Positions 25,053 to 32,755 of a stretch of DNA of 64,000 nt are shown here, piece after piece. The notes under the pieces are model-generated. The model was not told the DNA's origin. It ran no database searches and worked only from the letters and a program-made list of their open reading frames with translations. This stretch comes from Micromonospora musae (lineage in GTDB: Bacteria > Actinomycetota > Actinomycetes > Mycobacteriales > Micromonosporaceae). The stretch spans positions 1-64,000 of the forward strand of contig NZ_RAZT01000019.1 of NCBI RefSeq assembly GCF_003626635.1. The letters are read 5' to 3'. Every line of letters starts with the position of its first letter. Position 1 is the first letter of the stretch. The position numbers and the translations under genes are program-made.

Positions 25053-26396
25053 TCACTTCCAGCTGCTCTCGATGCCCTGGAGCACCGACGCGGTGTCCTT
25101 ACCGTTGATCCACTCGACCATGCCCTTCCAGAAGGTGCCCGCGCCGACGGCGGCCGGCATCAGGTCCGACCCGTCGAAGCGGAAGACCCCGCTCTTGTCC
25201 TGCAGGATCTCGACGGAGAGCTTGTCGATCGGGCTGGCGACGTTGGCGATGTCCAGCTTGTTGTTCGCCGTCACCCAGTTGCCGAGCTTCGCGCGGCTGT
25301 TGACGTACTCGCCGGAGGCCAGGTAGGTCTGCACCGCCTGGACCTCGGGACGGTCGGCGTAGGCGACGACGAACTCGCCGGCGCCCAGCACGGGCTTGCC
25401 CTTGGCCGGGTCGATGGCCGGGAAGTAGAACGCGAAGGCGTCGCCGTCCTCGGCCACCTTGGTGCCGTCGGGGAACTGGTTGGCGTAGAAGGACGCCTGC
25501 CGGTGCAGCGCGCACTTGCCGGTGGTGATCGGCAGGCCGGCCTCACCGAAGGCGGTGGTGCCGATGCTCTTCACGCCGCCGAAGCCGCCGTTCATGTACT
25601 TCTCGTTCTTCAGGATGCTGCCGGCCCGGTCGACCGCGTCGGCGATCTTCGGGTCGTTGAACGGGATGCTGTGCGTGGTCCACTGGTCGTAGACCTCGGG
25701 GCCCTGCGTGCGCAGCAGCACGTCCTCGATCCAGTCGGTGGCCGGCCAGCCGGTGGCGTCACCGGACTCGATGCCGGCACACCACGGCTTCATGCCGGTG
25801 GCCGCGATGGTGTCGCTGAGCTTGATCAGCTCGTCCCAGGTGGTCGGGACGGTCCAGCCCTTCTCCTTGAAGAGCTTCGGCGAGTACCAGACGAAGGACT
25901 TCACGTTGGCGCCGAGCGGCACGCCGTAGAGGTTGCCGTCGACGGTGCCGTACTTCAGCCAGTCGGCGGGCAGGTTCTGCTCGGCCATCGCCTTGGTGTC
26001 GGCGCCGAGGGACTTCAGCTTGCCGGCGTCGGCGAACCGCTTGACCAGGCCCGGCTGGGGGACGAACGCCAGGTCGGGCGCGTTGCCGCCGTCGACCCGG
26101 ACGGGGAGCTGCGCCTCGAACTCGGCGTTGCCCTCGTAGTCGATCTCGATGCCGGTGCACTTGGTGAACTGCTCCCAAGACTGCTCCAGCAGGTCGGCCT
26201 CGGCGTCGCGGATGGACGCGTAGATGGAGACCTTCTTGCCGTCGTTGCCCTGGTACTTGTCGTACGCGGCGCACTCCGGCGCGTCCGCGTTGCTGCTTCC
26301 CTTGTCGTCGCCGGTGCCGCAGGCGCTGGCGCTGAGCGCCAGCCCCAGTACGCCGGCGATGACGAAGGCCTGGCGTGGTCTGGCAAAGACCGCCAT
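25053..26396 (-). CDS. aglE: Alpha-glucoside-binding lipoprotein (ABC importer)
   Basis: Family 1 extracellular solute-binding protein, 447 residues, with an N-terminal lipoprotein signal (hydrophobic core VIAGVLGLALSASAC, lipobox LSASAC). The mature region has VSIYASIRDAEADLLEQSWEQF, PDLAFVPQPGLVKRFAD and a C-terminal TFWKGMVEWINGKDT. Start ATG 26396 is fixed by a near-perfect RBS (AAAGGAGG, 6 nt upstream); the longer open frame to 26489 has none. First gene of the operon and usually the most highly expressed. It captures the oligosaccharide outside the cell. Maltose-like or isomaltose-like substrate is inferred from the GH13 enzyme in the operon. Confidence 0.92.
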   Translation of the reverse strand: MAVFARPRQAFVIAGVLGLALSASACGTGDDKGSSNADAPECAAYDKYQGNDGKKVSIYASIRDAEADLLEQSWEQFTKCTGIEIDYEGNAEFEAQLPVRVDGGNAPDLAFVPQPGLVKRFADAGKLKSLGADTKAMAEQNLPADWLKYGTVDGNLYGVPLGANVKSFVWYSPKLFKEKGWTVPTTWDELIKLSDTIAATGMKPWCAGIESGDATGWPATDWIEDVLLRTQGPEVYDQWTTHSIPFNDPKIADAVDRAGSILKNEKYMNGGFGGVKSIGTTAFGEAGLPITTGKCALHRQASFYANQFPDGTKVAEDGDAFAFYFPAIDPAKGKPVLGAGEFVVAYADRPEVQAVQTYLASGEYVNSRAKLGNWVTANNKLDIANVASPIDKLSVEILQDKSGVFRFDGSDLMPAAVGAGTFWKGMVEWINGKDTASVLQGIESSWK

Positions 26397-26458
26397 GCCG
26401 TCCTCCTTTCTTGCCGGCGCGGTTGCGTGAACCGGCGCCGGTCCGATGGGCGTCACAA

Positions 26459-26476
26459 CATGTAAGCGCTTGCATG
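26459..26476. promoter_or_regulatory. LacI-type operator upstream of the aglE gene
   Basis: CATG-T-AAGCGCTT-G-CATG is an 18-bp palindrome with a single mismatched pair, centred on the AAGCGCTT core typical of LacI/MalR-type operators. It is 63 nt upstream of the aglE start and is the obvious target of the LacI regulator in the operon. Confidence 0.75.
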
Positions 26477-26641
26477 GCGCGCGGTCCACCCCCTGTCAGA
26501 CACGACCGAGTAACGATCCGGAAACCTTCCGAACGCATATGGGCACGCTCCCATAGCCGAATTCCAGCCTCTTTCGATCGCTGTCGATATCTGTCAGGCT
26601 GTATGTGTTCCATTGAAGGATTTCGACATAGGAGGAGCTGG

Positions 26642-27418
26642 ATGCGTAAGCGGTGGTTCAGCCTGGTGGCGGCCGGTCTGTTGGTCGCGGGCACCCTGGT
26701 GCCGGCGACCCCGGCGATGGCCGCCCCGACCTTCAAGGTGCCCTTCCCGTGCGGTCAGGTCTGGTCCGGCCAGACGCGCACCAACCACAGCCCGGCGAAC
26801 GCAGTCGACTTCAACCGCACCGACGATCTCGGTGACCCGGTGGTCGCCAGCGCGCCCGGCACCGTCGACCGGGTGACCGACCTCGGCGGCACGAGTTACG
26901 GCAAGTACGTACGGATCAGTCATCCCGGCGGATATCACACGTACTACGCCCACCTGAACGGGTTCAACGTCTCCGTCGGCCAGTCGGTGGGCTACGGAAG
27001 GGTGATCGGCTATGTCGGCAGCACCGGCGGCTCGACCGGCCCACACCTGCACTACGAGCAGCGCCTCAACGGCGGCGACATCCAGGTCCGGTTCAACGGC
27101 ACGCTCGCCCTCTACTGGGGGACGAGGAACTACACCAGCGACAACGGCTGTTCGTCCGGCGGCACCGCCACCGGCACGGTCAACACCAGCGGCACCCCGC
27201 TGACCGTCCGCTCCGGGCCCGGCACCGGCCACTCCGCCGTCGGCACGGTCGCCGACGGCGCCCAGGTGACCATCCAGTGCCAGACCACGGGCACCACGGT
27301 CACCGGCACCTACGGCACCAGCTCCATCTGGGACCGGATCGGCTCCGGCCGGTTCATCTCCGACGCGTACGTCTACACCGGGCACGACGGGTTCATCCCG
27401 GGCGTGCCCCGCTGCTGA
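26642..27418 (+). CDS. Secreted M23 family metallopeptidase
   Basis: 258 residues with a clear signal peptide (MRKRWFSLVAAGLLVAGTLVPATPAMA). An M23/LytM domain (about 30-165) has NHSPANAVDFNR, GDPVVASAPGTVDRV and the zinc-binding HLH of GPHLHYEQ. A C-terminal SH3-like wall-binding domain follows (SGTPLTVRSGPGTGHSAVGTVADGA). It should cut peptide bonds in peptidoglycan or another extracellular peptide. Start ATG 26642 follows TAGGAGGAG. It is divergent from the aglE operon and ends in a strong hairpin. Confidence 0.9.
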   Translation: MRKRWFSLVAAGLLVAGTLVPATPAMAAPTFKVPFPCGQVWSGQTRTNHSPANAVDFNRTDDLGDPVVASAPGTVDRVTDLGGTSYGKYVRISHPGGYHTYYAHLNGFNVSVGQSVGYGRVIGYVGSTGGSTGPHLHYEQRLNGGDIQVRFNGTLALYWGTRNYTSDNGCSSGGTATGTVNTSGTPLTVRSGPGTGHSAVGTVADGAQVTIQCQTTGTTVTGTYGTSSIWDRIGSGRFISDAYVYTGHDGFIPGVPRC

Positions 27419-27423
27419 GCTGA

Positions 27424-27459
27424 CCGGTGTGCCCGGCCGAACCCGGCCGGGCACACCGG
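27424..27459 (+). terminator. Terminator of the M23 gene
   Basis: A perfect 15-bp stem (CCGGTGTGCCCGGCC and complement) with a 6-nt loop starts 5 nt after the stop. Confidence 0.8.
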
Positions 27460-27516
27460 GCGCGGGTCACCGCGGGGCAGGCGACGGCGCGCAGCCGCGG
27501 CCACGGCCCGCGAAGT

Positions 27517-28002
27517 TCAGGGGTTCAGCCGCCAGATGGCGAAATTGAGGGCGGCCGCGTAGCTGACCCAGGCCCAGTAGGGGAGCAGGAGCAGCGTCGC
27601 CGCCCGGGACACGCGGGCGAAGAGCGCGACGGTCACCGCGATCGCCAGCCACAGGACGACGATCTCGGCGAAGGCCGACCCGTAGCGACCGGCGCCGAAG
27701 AAGATCGGTGTCCAGGCCGCGTTGAGCGCGAGCTGCGCGACCCACGCCCAGAAGGCGGCACCGATGCCGACGCGCCGCCAGACCAGCCAGCCGGCCAGCG
27801 CGATCAGCGCGTAGAGCAGGCTCCACACCGGGCCGAAGAGCCAACCGGGCGGGGCCCACGCCGGCCGGTCCAGTGCGGCGTACTCGGCCCCGGTGCCTCG
27901 CACCCCCAGCGCACCGATCGCCGCGGCCACCGCGACCGCCGCGCCGAAGCCGAGCAGCGCCCACCACGAACGAGCGCCGGCGTGCCCGCGTGACGTCTCC
28001 AT
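27517..28002 (-). CDS. TspO/MBR family protein
   Basis: 161 residues, five TM helices, with the family's Trp/Pro-rich signatures: LDRPAWAPPGWLFGPVWSLLYALIA in the first half and LALNAAWTPIFFGAG followed by LLPYWAWVSYAAALNFAIWRLN at the end. TspO proteins bind tetrapyrroles and are tied to porphyrin and stress responses. The physiological role here is not deducible. ATG 28002; the upstream gene on this strand is the GPGG small protein, 144 bp away, so TspO may be separately transcribed. Confidence 0.92.
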   Translation of the reverse strand: METSRGHAGARSWWALLGFGAAVAVAAAIGALGVRGTGAEYAALDRPAWAPPGWLFGPVWSLLYALIALAGWLVWRRVGIGAAFWAWVAQLALNAAWTPIFFGAGRYGSAFAEIVVLWLAIAVTVALFARVSRAATLLLLPYWAWVSYAAALNFAIWRLNP

Positions 28003-28146
28003 GGTCGTCCCTTCGCGCTGCGTCGGCGACCGGCCCGGGTCCGGACGCTACGGCGCCGGGGCCGTCGCGAGCGGTGCTCCTGTCGGGAGGACGGAGAACC
28101 GGCCACGACGACCCCGGCGGGTCCAATGGTGGGGCGGTGTGTGACG

Positions 28147-28290
28147 TCAATTGAAGATGCTGACACCGCCCGGGCCCACGAGCAGTCCGACGATGATGAG
28201 GACGATGCCCCAGAGGATCTGCCGGCGGAACAGCGCCAGGATGCCGGCAACGACCAGTACGACCGCGAGAATCCAAAGAATCAGCTCCAT
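28147..28290 (-). CDS. GPGG-motif small membrane protein
   Basis: 47 codons: two hydrophobic segments (MELILWILAVVLVVAGILAL and ILWGIVLIIVGLLVG) separated by FRRQ and ending GPGGVSIFN. This matches the small actinobacterial family known only by its GPGG motif, with no assigned function. It starts 6 nt after the stop of the metallophosphoesterase gene and has no Shine-Dalgarno, so it is either coupled or read from a leaderless transcript; TACCTG stands 7 nt before the ATG but lacks the final T of a good -10. Confidence 0.8.
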   Translation of the reverse strand: MELILWILAVVLVVAGILALFRRQILWGIVLIIVGLLVGPGGVSIFN

Positions 28291-28296
28291 GGCGAA

Positions 28297-29058
28297 TCAG
28301 GTACCCGAGGCCGTCAAACGCGAAACCTCACCCTGATCAAGGTCGTCGCCCACGTGGAAGACGCTGTACGCCTGCTTGATCACCGGGTGCGCGACGTTGC
28401 GGACGCGTACCCCGCCCGGGGTGGTGCCGCGCTCGCTGCCGGCGTGCGCGTGCCCGTGCAGGGCGAGCGCGGTCGGCGCCGAGTCGATCGCCTGGCCGAG
28501 CTGGTACGCGCCGAGGAACGGGTAGATCTCCAGCGGCTCACCGGCGAGCGTGTCCGGCACCGGCGCGTAGTGGGTGAGCGCGACCAGCAGGTCGCAGTCC
28601 AGGCTCTTGAGCGCGTGGGCCAGCCGGTCCGCGCTGTCGGTGGTGGTGCGGACGAACGCCTTCATCTCCGGCTCGCCGAAGTCGCTGGCGCAGCGGCCGG
28701 CGAAGCCGCCGCCGAAGCCCTTCACGCCGGCCACCCCGAGCCGGCCGCCGACGCAGTCGAGCACCACGCCGTCGCCCTCGAGGACGGTGATGCCCGCGTC
28801 CTCCAGCACCTCGATCACCTGCGGCACCTGGTCGCACTGGTGGTCGTGGTTGCCCAGCACGGTGATCACCGGCACGCCCAGGCCACCGAACTCCCGGGCC
28901 ACGCAACGCGCCTCCGCCTCGGTGCCGTGCCGGGTCAGGTCACCGGCGAGCAGCAGTGCGTCGGCGCAGTCGGGCAGCTCCTCCAGGGCCGGCCGGAACC
29001 GGCCCACCACGTCCTCGTCGAGGTGCACGTCACCGACGGCAGCGATCCTTATCACCAC
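28297..29058 (-). CDS. Calcineurin-like metallophosphoesterase
   Basis: 253 residues with the full dinuclear-metal motif set: GDVHLD near the N-terminus, LLAGDLTRHG, GNHDHQ, THYAPVP and GHAHAG. It hydrolyses phosphomonoesters or diesters; the substrate is unknown. The GTG start at 29058 has GAGGAGG upstream. Third gene of a minus-strand operon (NTase, BON protein, phosphoesterase, GPGG protein), with a 10-nt gap to the BON gene. Confidence 0.9.
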   Translation of the reverse strand: MVIRIAAVGDVHLDEDVVGRFRPALEELPDCADALLLAGDLTRHGTEAEARCVAREFGGLGVPVITVLGNHDHQCDQVPQVIEVLEDAGITVLEGDGVVLDCVGGRLGVAGVKGFGGGFAGRCASDFGEPEMKAFVRTTTDSADRLAHALKSLDCDLLVALTHYAPVPDTLAGEPLEIYPFLGAYQLGQAIDSAPTALALHGHAHAGSERGTTPGGVRVRNVAHPVIKQAYSVFHVGDDLDQGEVSRLTASGT

Positions 29059-29068
29059 GGAACCCTCC

Positions 29069-29344
29069 TCAGGGCAGTTGCTCGATCTGCGTCGGCGCCT
29101 CGGTTCGGATCACCCCGATCTCGCTGGTGACCGGCAGATCCGGGAACCGTTCCGCGACGCGGCGGAGAATCTCCTCGCGCCGGTGGGAGCTCTCCACCTC
29201 GCCGTAGAGCACGAGGCCGGTCTCCCGGCGCACGACGGTGATGCCCTGCTCGGCGACGGACGGGTCCTCGGCCAGCAGCCGGTGGATCTCCGCCTCCAGG
29301 TACTCGTCCGGTGGCCCGATGCCGGTGTCACGGTGTTGGGTCAC
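29069..29344 (-). CDS. BON domain protein
   Basis: 91 residues, mostly one BON-like domain: EYLEAEIHRLLAEDPSVAEQGITVVRRETGLVLYGEVESSHRREEILRRVAERFPDL. BON domains are associated with membranes or phospholipid/polymer binding, but this one lacks a signal peptide. The GTG start overlaps the upstream NTase stop by 4 nt (GTGA), so the two are translationally coupled. Function otherwise unknown. Confidence 0.75.
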   Translation of the reverse strand: MTQHRDTGIGPPDEYLEAEIHRLLAEDPSVAEQGITVVRRETGLVLYGEVESSHRREEILRRVAERFPDLPVTSEIGVIRTEAPTQIEQLP

Positions 29345-29925
29345 GATCTCCCCTTCTCTGCCGGGGTGCCGACGTACGGCACCACCTCCAGCCGGTCCAG
29401 CAGCACCAGGAACGCCTCGGCGTACGGCGAGTGCTGCGTCTCCTTCCGTACCCGATCCCAGTCGATCTGCTCCCGCAGCGAGCGGGCCAGCGGCAGGCCG
29501 CGGGCGAAGTCGCAGTAGTGCTGCGAGAAGCTGAGCAGCTTGTGCACCATGAGTTGGGTGGCGGAGAGCACCGGCATGTGGATCGCGTCGACGGGCCGTA
29601 CCACGGTGTCCGCGAACGTCTCCTCGGTCACCGGCGTCTCGATCGGCCGGTGGATCAGGTCCACCATCCGCTCGTCGTCGTAGACCTTCACCAGCCAGTC
29701 CTCCGGCGGGTACTCGGCGGTGAAGCCCGCCTCCACGAGCGCCGTCATCGCCGACTCGACGTCGACCTCGCGGATCAGGAAGTCGACGTCGTGGTCGCTG
29801 GAGTGACCACCGTGCGCGTACACGGCGAAGCTGCCGCCGAGGGCGAAGGGAATCTCGGACTGCTTGAGCACGGCGGCGACCTTCTTGAGGGTGTGCAGAA
29901 GACTCTCGTCCCCGCGCTCGGCCAT
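29341..29925 (-). CDS. Nucleotidyltransferase family protein
   Basis: 194 residues. The pol-beta-type NTase core is IPFALGGSFAVYAHGGHSSDHDVDFLIREVD, with a G-S motif followed by DHDVDF as the metal-binding acidic pair. It resembles aminoglycoside-type or MNT-like NTases, transferring a nucleotide to a small molecule or protein. It is not obviously an antitoxin, as no HEPN partner is adjacent. ATG 29925 is supported by GGGAGAAG; longer frames upstream are not used. First gene of the BON/phosphoesterase operon. Confidence 0.75.
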   Translation of the reverse strand: MAERGDESLLHTLKKVAAVLKQSEIPFALGGSFAVYAHGGHSSDHDVDFLIREVDVESAMTALVEAGFTAEYPPEDWLVKVYDDERMVDLIHRPIETPVTEETFADTVVRPVDAIHMPVLSATQLMVHKLLSFSQHYCDFARGLPLARSLREQIDWDRVRKETQHSPYAEAFLVLLDRLEVVPYVGTPAEKGRS

Positions 29926-30069
29926 CTGGCTTCTCCCGTCGGTCGTAACAGGCGGTTGATTCCGACTTCGGTACCCGGCATTCGGGTCACCCACACCTGC
30001 CCCGGTGGCGGTCGGGCGTGAAACGGGAGCAACCGGTATATAACGCTGCAGTCGAGAGCGCGGGTCCGA

Positions 30070-30075
30070 TAGCCT
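30070..30075 (+). promoter_or_regulatory. -10 element of a leaderless promoter (kinase gene)
   Basis: TAGCCT ends 7 nt before the GTG at 30083, and there is no Shine-Dalgarno. This spacing places the transcription start on the start codon. Confidence 0.55.
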
Positions 30076-30082
30076 GTGCAAG

Positions 30083-30790
30083 GTGGTCAGATCACTGCGG
30101 GCGCGCCGGCGCCGACGCCGGTTGCGCAGCGTCGCCCTGATCGGCATCGACGGCTCGGGCAAGACCACCCAGGCGCACCAACTCGCCGACGCGCTCGTCG
30201 CGGCCGGGCGTCCCGCCACCTACCACCGCAACGCCGGCGGTCGTCGCTGGCTGGGCCGGATCGCCCAGCGGCTGGGCCGCCCGGACGCGCAGCGGCTGGT
30301 CGGGCGGGACGGACTGCTCGCCGTGGAGTCCGTGCTGCGCTGGCTCGCCATCGCCCTCGCCCTGATCAGCTGCCTGGTCACCGGCCGGACGGCGGTGATG
30401 GACCGCTACTCCGCCTGCCAGTACGCGAGCATCCGGGCGCACGGCGGGCACCGGTGGGAGCGGCTGGCCCGGGCCGGCTACCGGGTCTTCCCGCAGCCGC
30501 AGGTGACCTTCCTGCTCTCGCTCGATCCGGCCGAGGCGTACCGGCGGATCGAGCGGCGCGGCACCGACCACGAGACGTTGGGCTGGCTCACCGCCGCGGA
30601 CACCGCCTACCGGGCGCTGCCGGAGTACCCGACCTTCATCCTGGTGGACGCCGGCCGGCCGGCCGACGAGGTGTCGAAGCAGATCCGCCACCACCTCGCG
30701 GACTGGTTCGGCGCCGACGAGGCCGCAGCCGGTCTCCCGCTCACCACCGGCGAGCGGGAGAACCAGCCGGAGTCACTGAAGTCGGCGTGA
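30083..30790 (+). CDS. Thymidylate-kinase-like P-loop kinase
   Basis: 235 residues. An unusual Arg-rich N-terminus (RARRRRRRLR) precedes the Walker A GIDGSGKTT. Then come the DR motif VMDRYSACQYAS, the Asp-containing SLDPAEAY and a lid-like RRIERRGTDHETLGW. The fold is that of dTMP kinase and related nucleotide kinases. It may not be the housekeeping Tmk, because the N-terminus and overall sequence diverge and there is no DNA-polymerase delta-prime gene next door, so I give no symbol. A leaderless start at GTG 30083 is likely. Confidence 0.75.
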   Translation: MVRSLRARRRRRRLRSVALIGIDGSGKTTQAHQLADALVAAGRPATYHRNAGGRRWLGRIAQRLGRPDAQRLVGRDGLLAVESVLRWLAIALALISCLVTGRTAVMDRYSACQYASIRAHGGHRWERLARAGYRVFPQPQVTFLLSLDPAEAYRRIERRGTDHETLGWLTAADTAYRALPEYPTFILVDAGRPADEVSKQIRHHLADWFGADEAAAGLPLTTGERENQPESLKSA

Positions 30791-30848
30791 CCAACCGGTG
30801 GGACGCGGCGGCGAACCGCCACGGCCCCGCCCGTGCCCCGACACCGGC

Positions 30849-31541
30849 TCAGGCGCGGCCGTAGACCGGCACCGCCGCGCCGCTCGTCGGCGCGGACTCG
30901 TCGGAGGCGAGGAACCGGATCACCGTGGCGATCTCGGCCGGGGCGACCCAGCGCGAGTGGTCGGCGTCCGGCTGGGCGGCCCGGTTGGCGGGCGTGTCGA
31001 TGACGCTCGGCAGCACCGTGTTGCACCGCACCCCGAAACGCCGGTACTCCACCGCCACCGCGTTCGCGAAGGCGAGGACCGCCGCCTTGGCGGTGGCGTA
31101 GCCGGCCGCGCCGGAGAACGGGCTGAGCGCGGCGCGGGCGGAGACGCAGACCACGGAGCCGCCGCCGGCGGCCACCAGGTGCGGCAGGGCCTCGCGGGTG
31201 ACCAGGTGGGTGGGGCGCAGGTTGGCGGTGAGCATCCGCTCGAACTCCTCGACCGGCGTCTCGTGCACCAGCCCGCCGCTGGCGTACCCGCCGATCAGGT
31301 TGACCACCGCGCGCAGTGGCGCATCCGGGTCGTCGGCGGCCGCCCGTACCGCCCGGGCCACGTCGTCGGGGTCGCTGACGTCCGCGACCAGCCGGTGCAC
31401 GCCGTCGGCCGCCGGTTCCGCGGTGGTTCGACCGCCCCGCACCGGTACGACCACCCGCCAGCCCGCCTCGGCGAAGGCGGTGGTGACCGCCCGGCCCAGG
31501 CCGCCTGATCCGCCGGTGACGAGCACACTCTGTCCTGCCAT
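30849..31541 (-). CDS. Short-chain dehydrogenase/reductase
   Basis: 230-residue classical SDR. The nucleotide-binding motif is TGGSGGLG near the N-terminus, Asp in VADVSDPDD, VVNLIGGY (NAG-like) and catalytic Ser in VSARAALSPFSG. The catalytic Tyr and Lys are in YATAK. The C-terminal ESAPTSGAAVPVYGRA is the usual end of the family. NAD(P)-dependent oxidoreductase of unknown substrate. ATG 31541 is chosen over GTG 31550 because TAGCGT lies exactly 7 nt upstream, as in leaderless transcripts, and the GTG would overlap that -10. Confidence 0.88.
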   Translation of the reverse strand: MAGQSVLVTGGSGGLGRAVTTAFAEAGWRVVVPVRGGRTTAEPAADGVHRLVADVSDPDDVARAVRAAADDPDAPLRAVVNLIGGYASGGLVHETPVEEFERMLTANLRPTHLVTREALPHLVAAGGGSVVCVSARAALSPFSGAAGYATAKAAVLAFANAVAVEYRRFGVRCNTVLPSVIDTPANRAAQPDADHSRWVAPAEIATVIRFLASDESAPTSGAAVPVYGRA

Positions 31542-31548
31542 GGGGCAC

Positions 31549-31554
31549 ACGCTA
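31549..31554 (-). promoter_or_regulatory. -10 element of a leaderless promoter (SDR gene)
   Basis: On the minus strand TAGCGT stands 7 nt before ATG 31541, with no Shine-Dalgarno; this decides the start. Confidence 0.55.
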
Positions 31555-31805
31555 GCGCCGCCGGGAAGCGCCCGTCGCGCGGGTGCGCGGGCCGACGCCG
31601 CCGACTCGTCCGATCCCGGACTGCCGAACCGGATGCCGTGTGACGCCGTACGGTTGGAGTGGATCGGATGCCCGTGTCAGCGGCGACCGTCGCGGGACGG
31701 CGGTCCCGGCCCGGCGGCTGACGCGTCGTCGCGGCGAGGGTGGCACGCTGTCCCGGATGGTGGGCCGCGGTCGGTGGTCCGTCCCTCAACACGCGGGAGT
31801 CATGG

Positions 31806-31834
31806 TTGACGCTCACGCCTCATGAAAGTAAGTT
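31806..31834 (+). promoter_or_regulatory. Leaderless promoter of the RpiR-type regulator gene
   Basis: TTGACG (31806-31811), 17-bp spacer, TAAGTT (31829-31834), then 6 nt to the GTG start at 31841. No Shine-Dalgarno is present. The expected transcription start coincides with the start codon. Confidence 0.7.
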
Positions 31835-31838
31835 TCAT
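31822..31838. promoter_or_regulatory. Perfect palindromic operator ATGAAA-N5-TTTCAT
   Basis: A perfect inverted repeat, TGAAA-GTAAG-TTTCA with one further matching base on each side, covers the -10 hexamer. RpiR/MurR regulators bind dyads of this TGAAA/TTTCA type. Autorepression of the murR-murQ operon is inferred. Confidence 0.7.
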
Positions 31839-31840
31839 CC

Positions 31841-32755
31841 GTGGCGAAGAGTCCGAAGATTTCTGCGAGTCACGAGCCCGGTGGGCTGATCGTCCACATC
31901 AGTGGCTTGCTCCCGTCGCTGTCGCCGGCCGAACAGCGGGTTGCCCGACTGGTCGTGGCCGACCCCGCGGACGCCGCGCGCCGGACCATCACGGACCTCG
32001 CCACCGCAGCCGAGACCTCCGAGGCGACAGTCATCCGGTTCTGCCGCTCCGTCGGCATGGACGGCTACCCGCAGCTGCGCATCCGGCTCGCCGCCGAGGC
32101 CGCCCGCCGGATCGAGCCGCCCGACGCCCGGGTGGTCGGCGGTGACATCCCACCCGGCGCCGACCTGGCCCAGATCATCGCGACGATCGCCTTCAACGAC
32201 GCGCGTGCCGTCGAGGAGACCGCCGAGCAGCTCGACCCGGCCGTCTGCGAGCGGGTGGTCGACGCGATCGCGGGCGCCGGCCGGATCGACGTCTACGGCG
32301 CCGGCGCCAGCGGCTTCGTGGCCTCCGACTTCCAGCAGAAGCTGCACCGGATCGGCCGCACCGCCTTCTACTTCCCCGACGTGCACACCGCGCTGACCTC
32401 GGCCGCATTGCTGGGCCGGGGCGACGTGGCCCTCGGCATCTCGCACACCGGCACCACCTCCGACGTCATCGAGGTGCTGGAGCAGGCCCGCGCCCGGGGC
32501 GCCGCCACGGTCGCGCTGACGAACTTCCCGCGTTCGCCGATCACTGAGGTCGCCGACTACGTGCTCACCACGGCGGCTCGGGAGACCACGTACCGGTCCG
32601 GGGCGATGGCGAGCCGGCTGGCCCAGCTCACCGTGGTCGACTGCCTCTTCGTCGGGGTGGCCGCCCGCAACCGGGCCCGCGCCAAGAAGGCCCTGGAGGC
32701 GACCGCCGAGGCCGTCCAGTCCCACCGGGTGGGCGGCGGACGGAGGCGGGCGTGA
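31841..32755 (+). CDS. RpiR/MurR-type regulator (HTH plus SIS domain)
   Basis: 304 residues. The N-terminal RpiR HTH is LSPAEQRVARLVVADPADAARRTITDLATAAETSEATVIRFCRSVGMDGYPQLRI, and a C-terminal SIS sugar-phosphate-binding domain follows (IDVYGAGASGFVASDFQQKL, GISHTGTTSDVIEVLEQA). It overlaps murQ by 4 nt (GTGA), so it very likely senses MurNAc-6-phosphate or a related compound and controls the pair. The start GTG 31841 lies right after a complete -35/-10 promoter and its perfect dyad. Confidence 0.92.
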   Translation: MAKSPKISASHEPGGLIVHISGLLPSLSPAEQRVARLVVADPADAARRTITDLATAAETSEATVIRFCRSVGMDGYPQLRIRLAAEAARRIEPPDARVVGGDIPPGADLAQIIATIAFNDARAVEETAEQLDPAVCERVVDAIAGAGRIDVYGAGASGFVASDFQQKLHRIGRTAFYFPDVHTALTSAALLGRGDVALGISHTGTTSDVIEVLEQARARGAATVALTNFPRSPITEVADYVLTTAARETTYRSGAMASRLAQLTVVDCLFVGVAARNRARAKKALEATAEAVQSHRVGGGRRRA

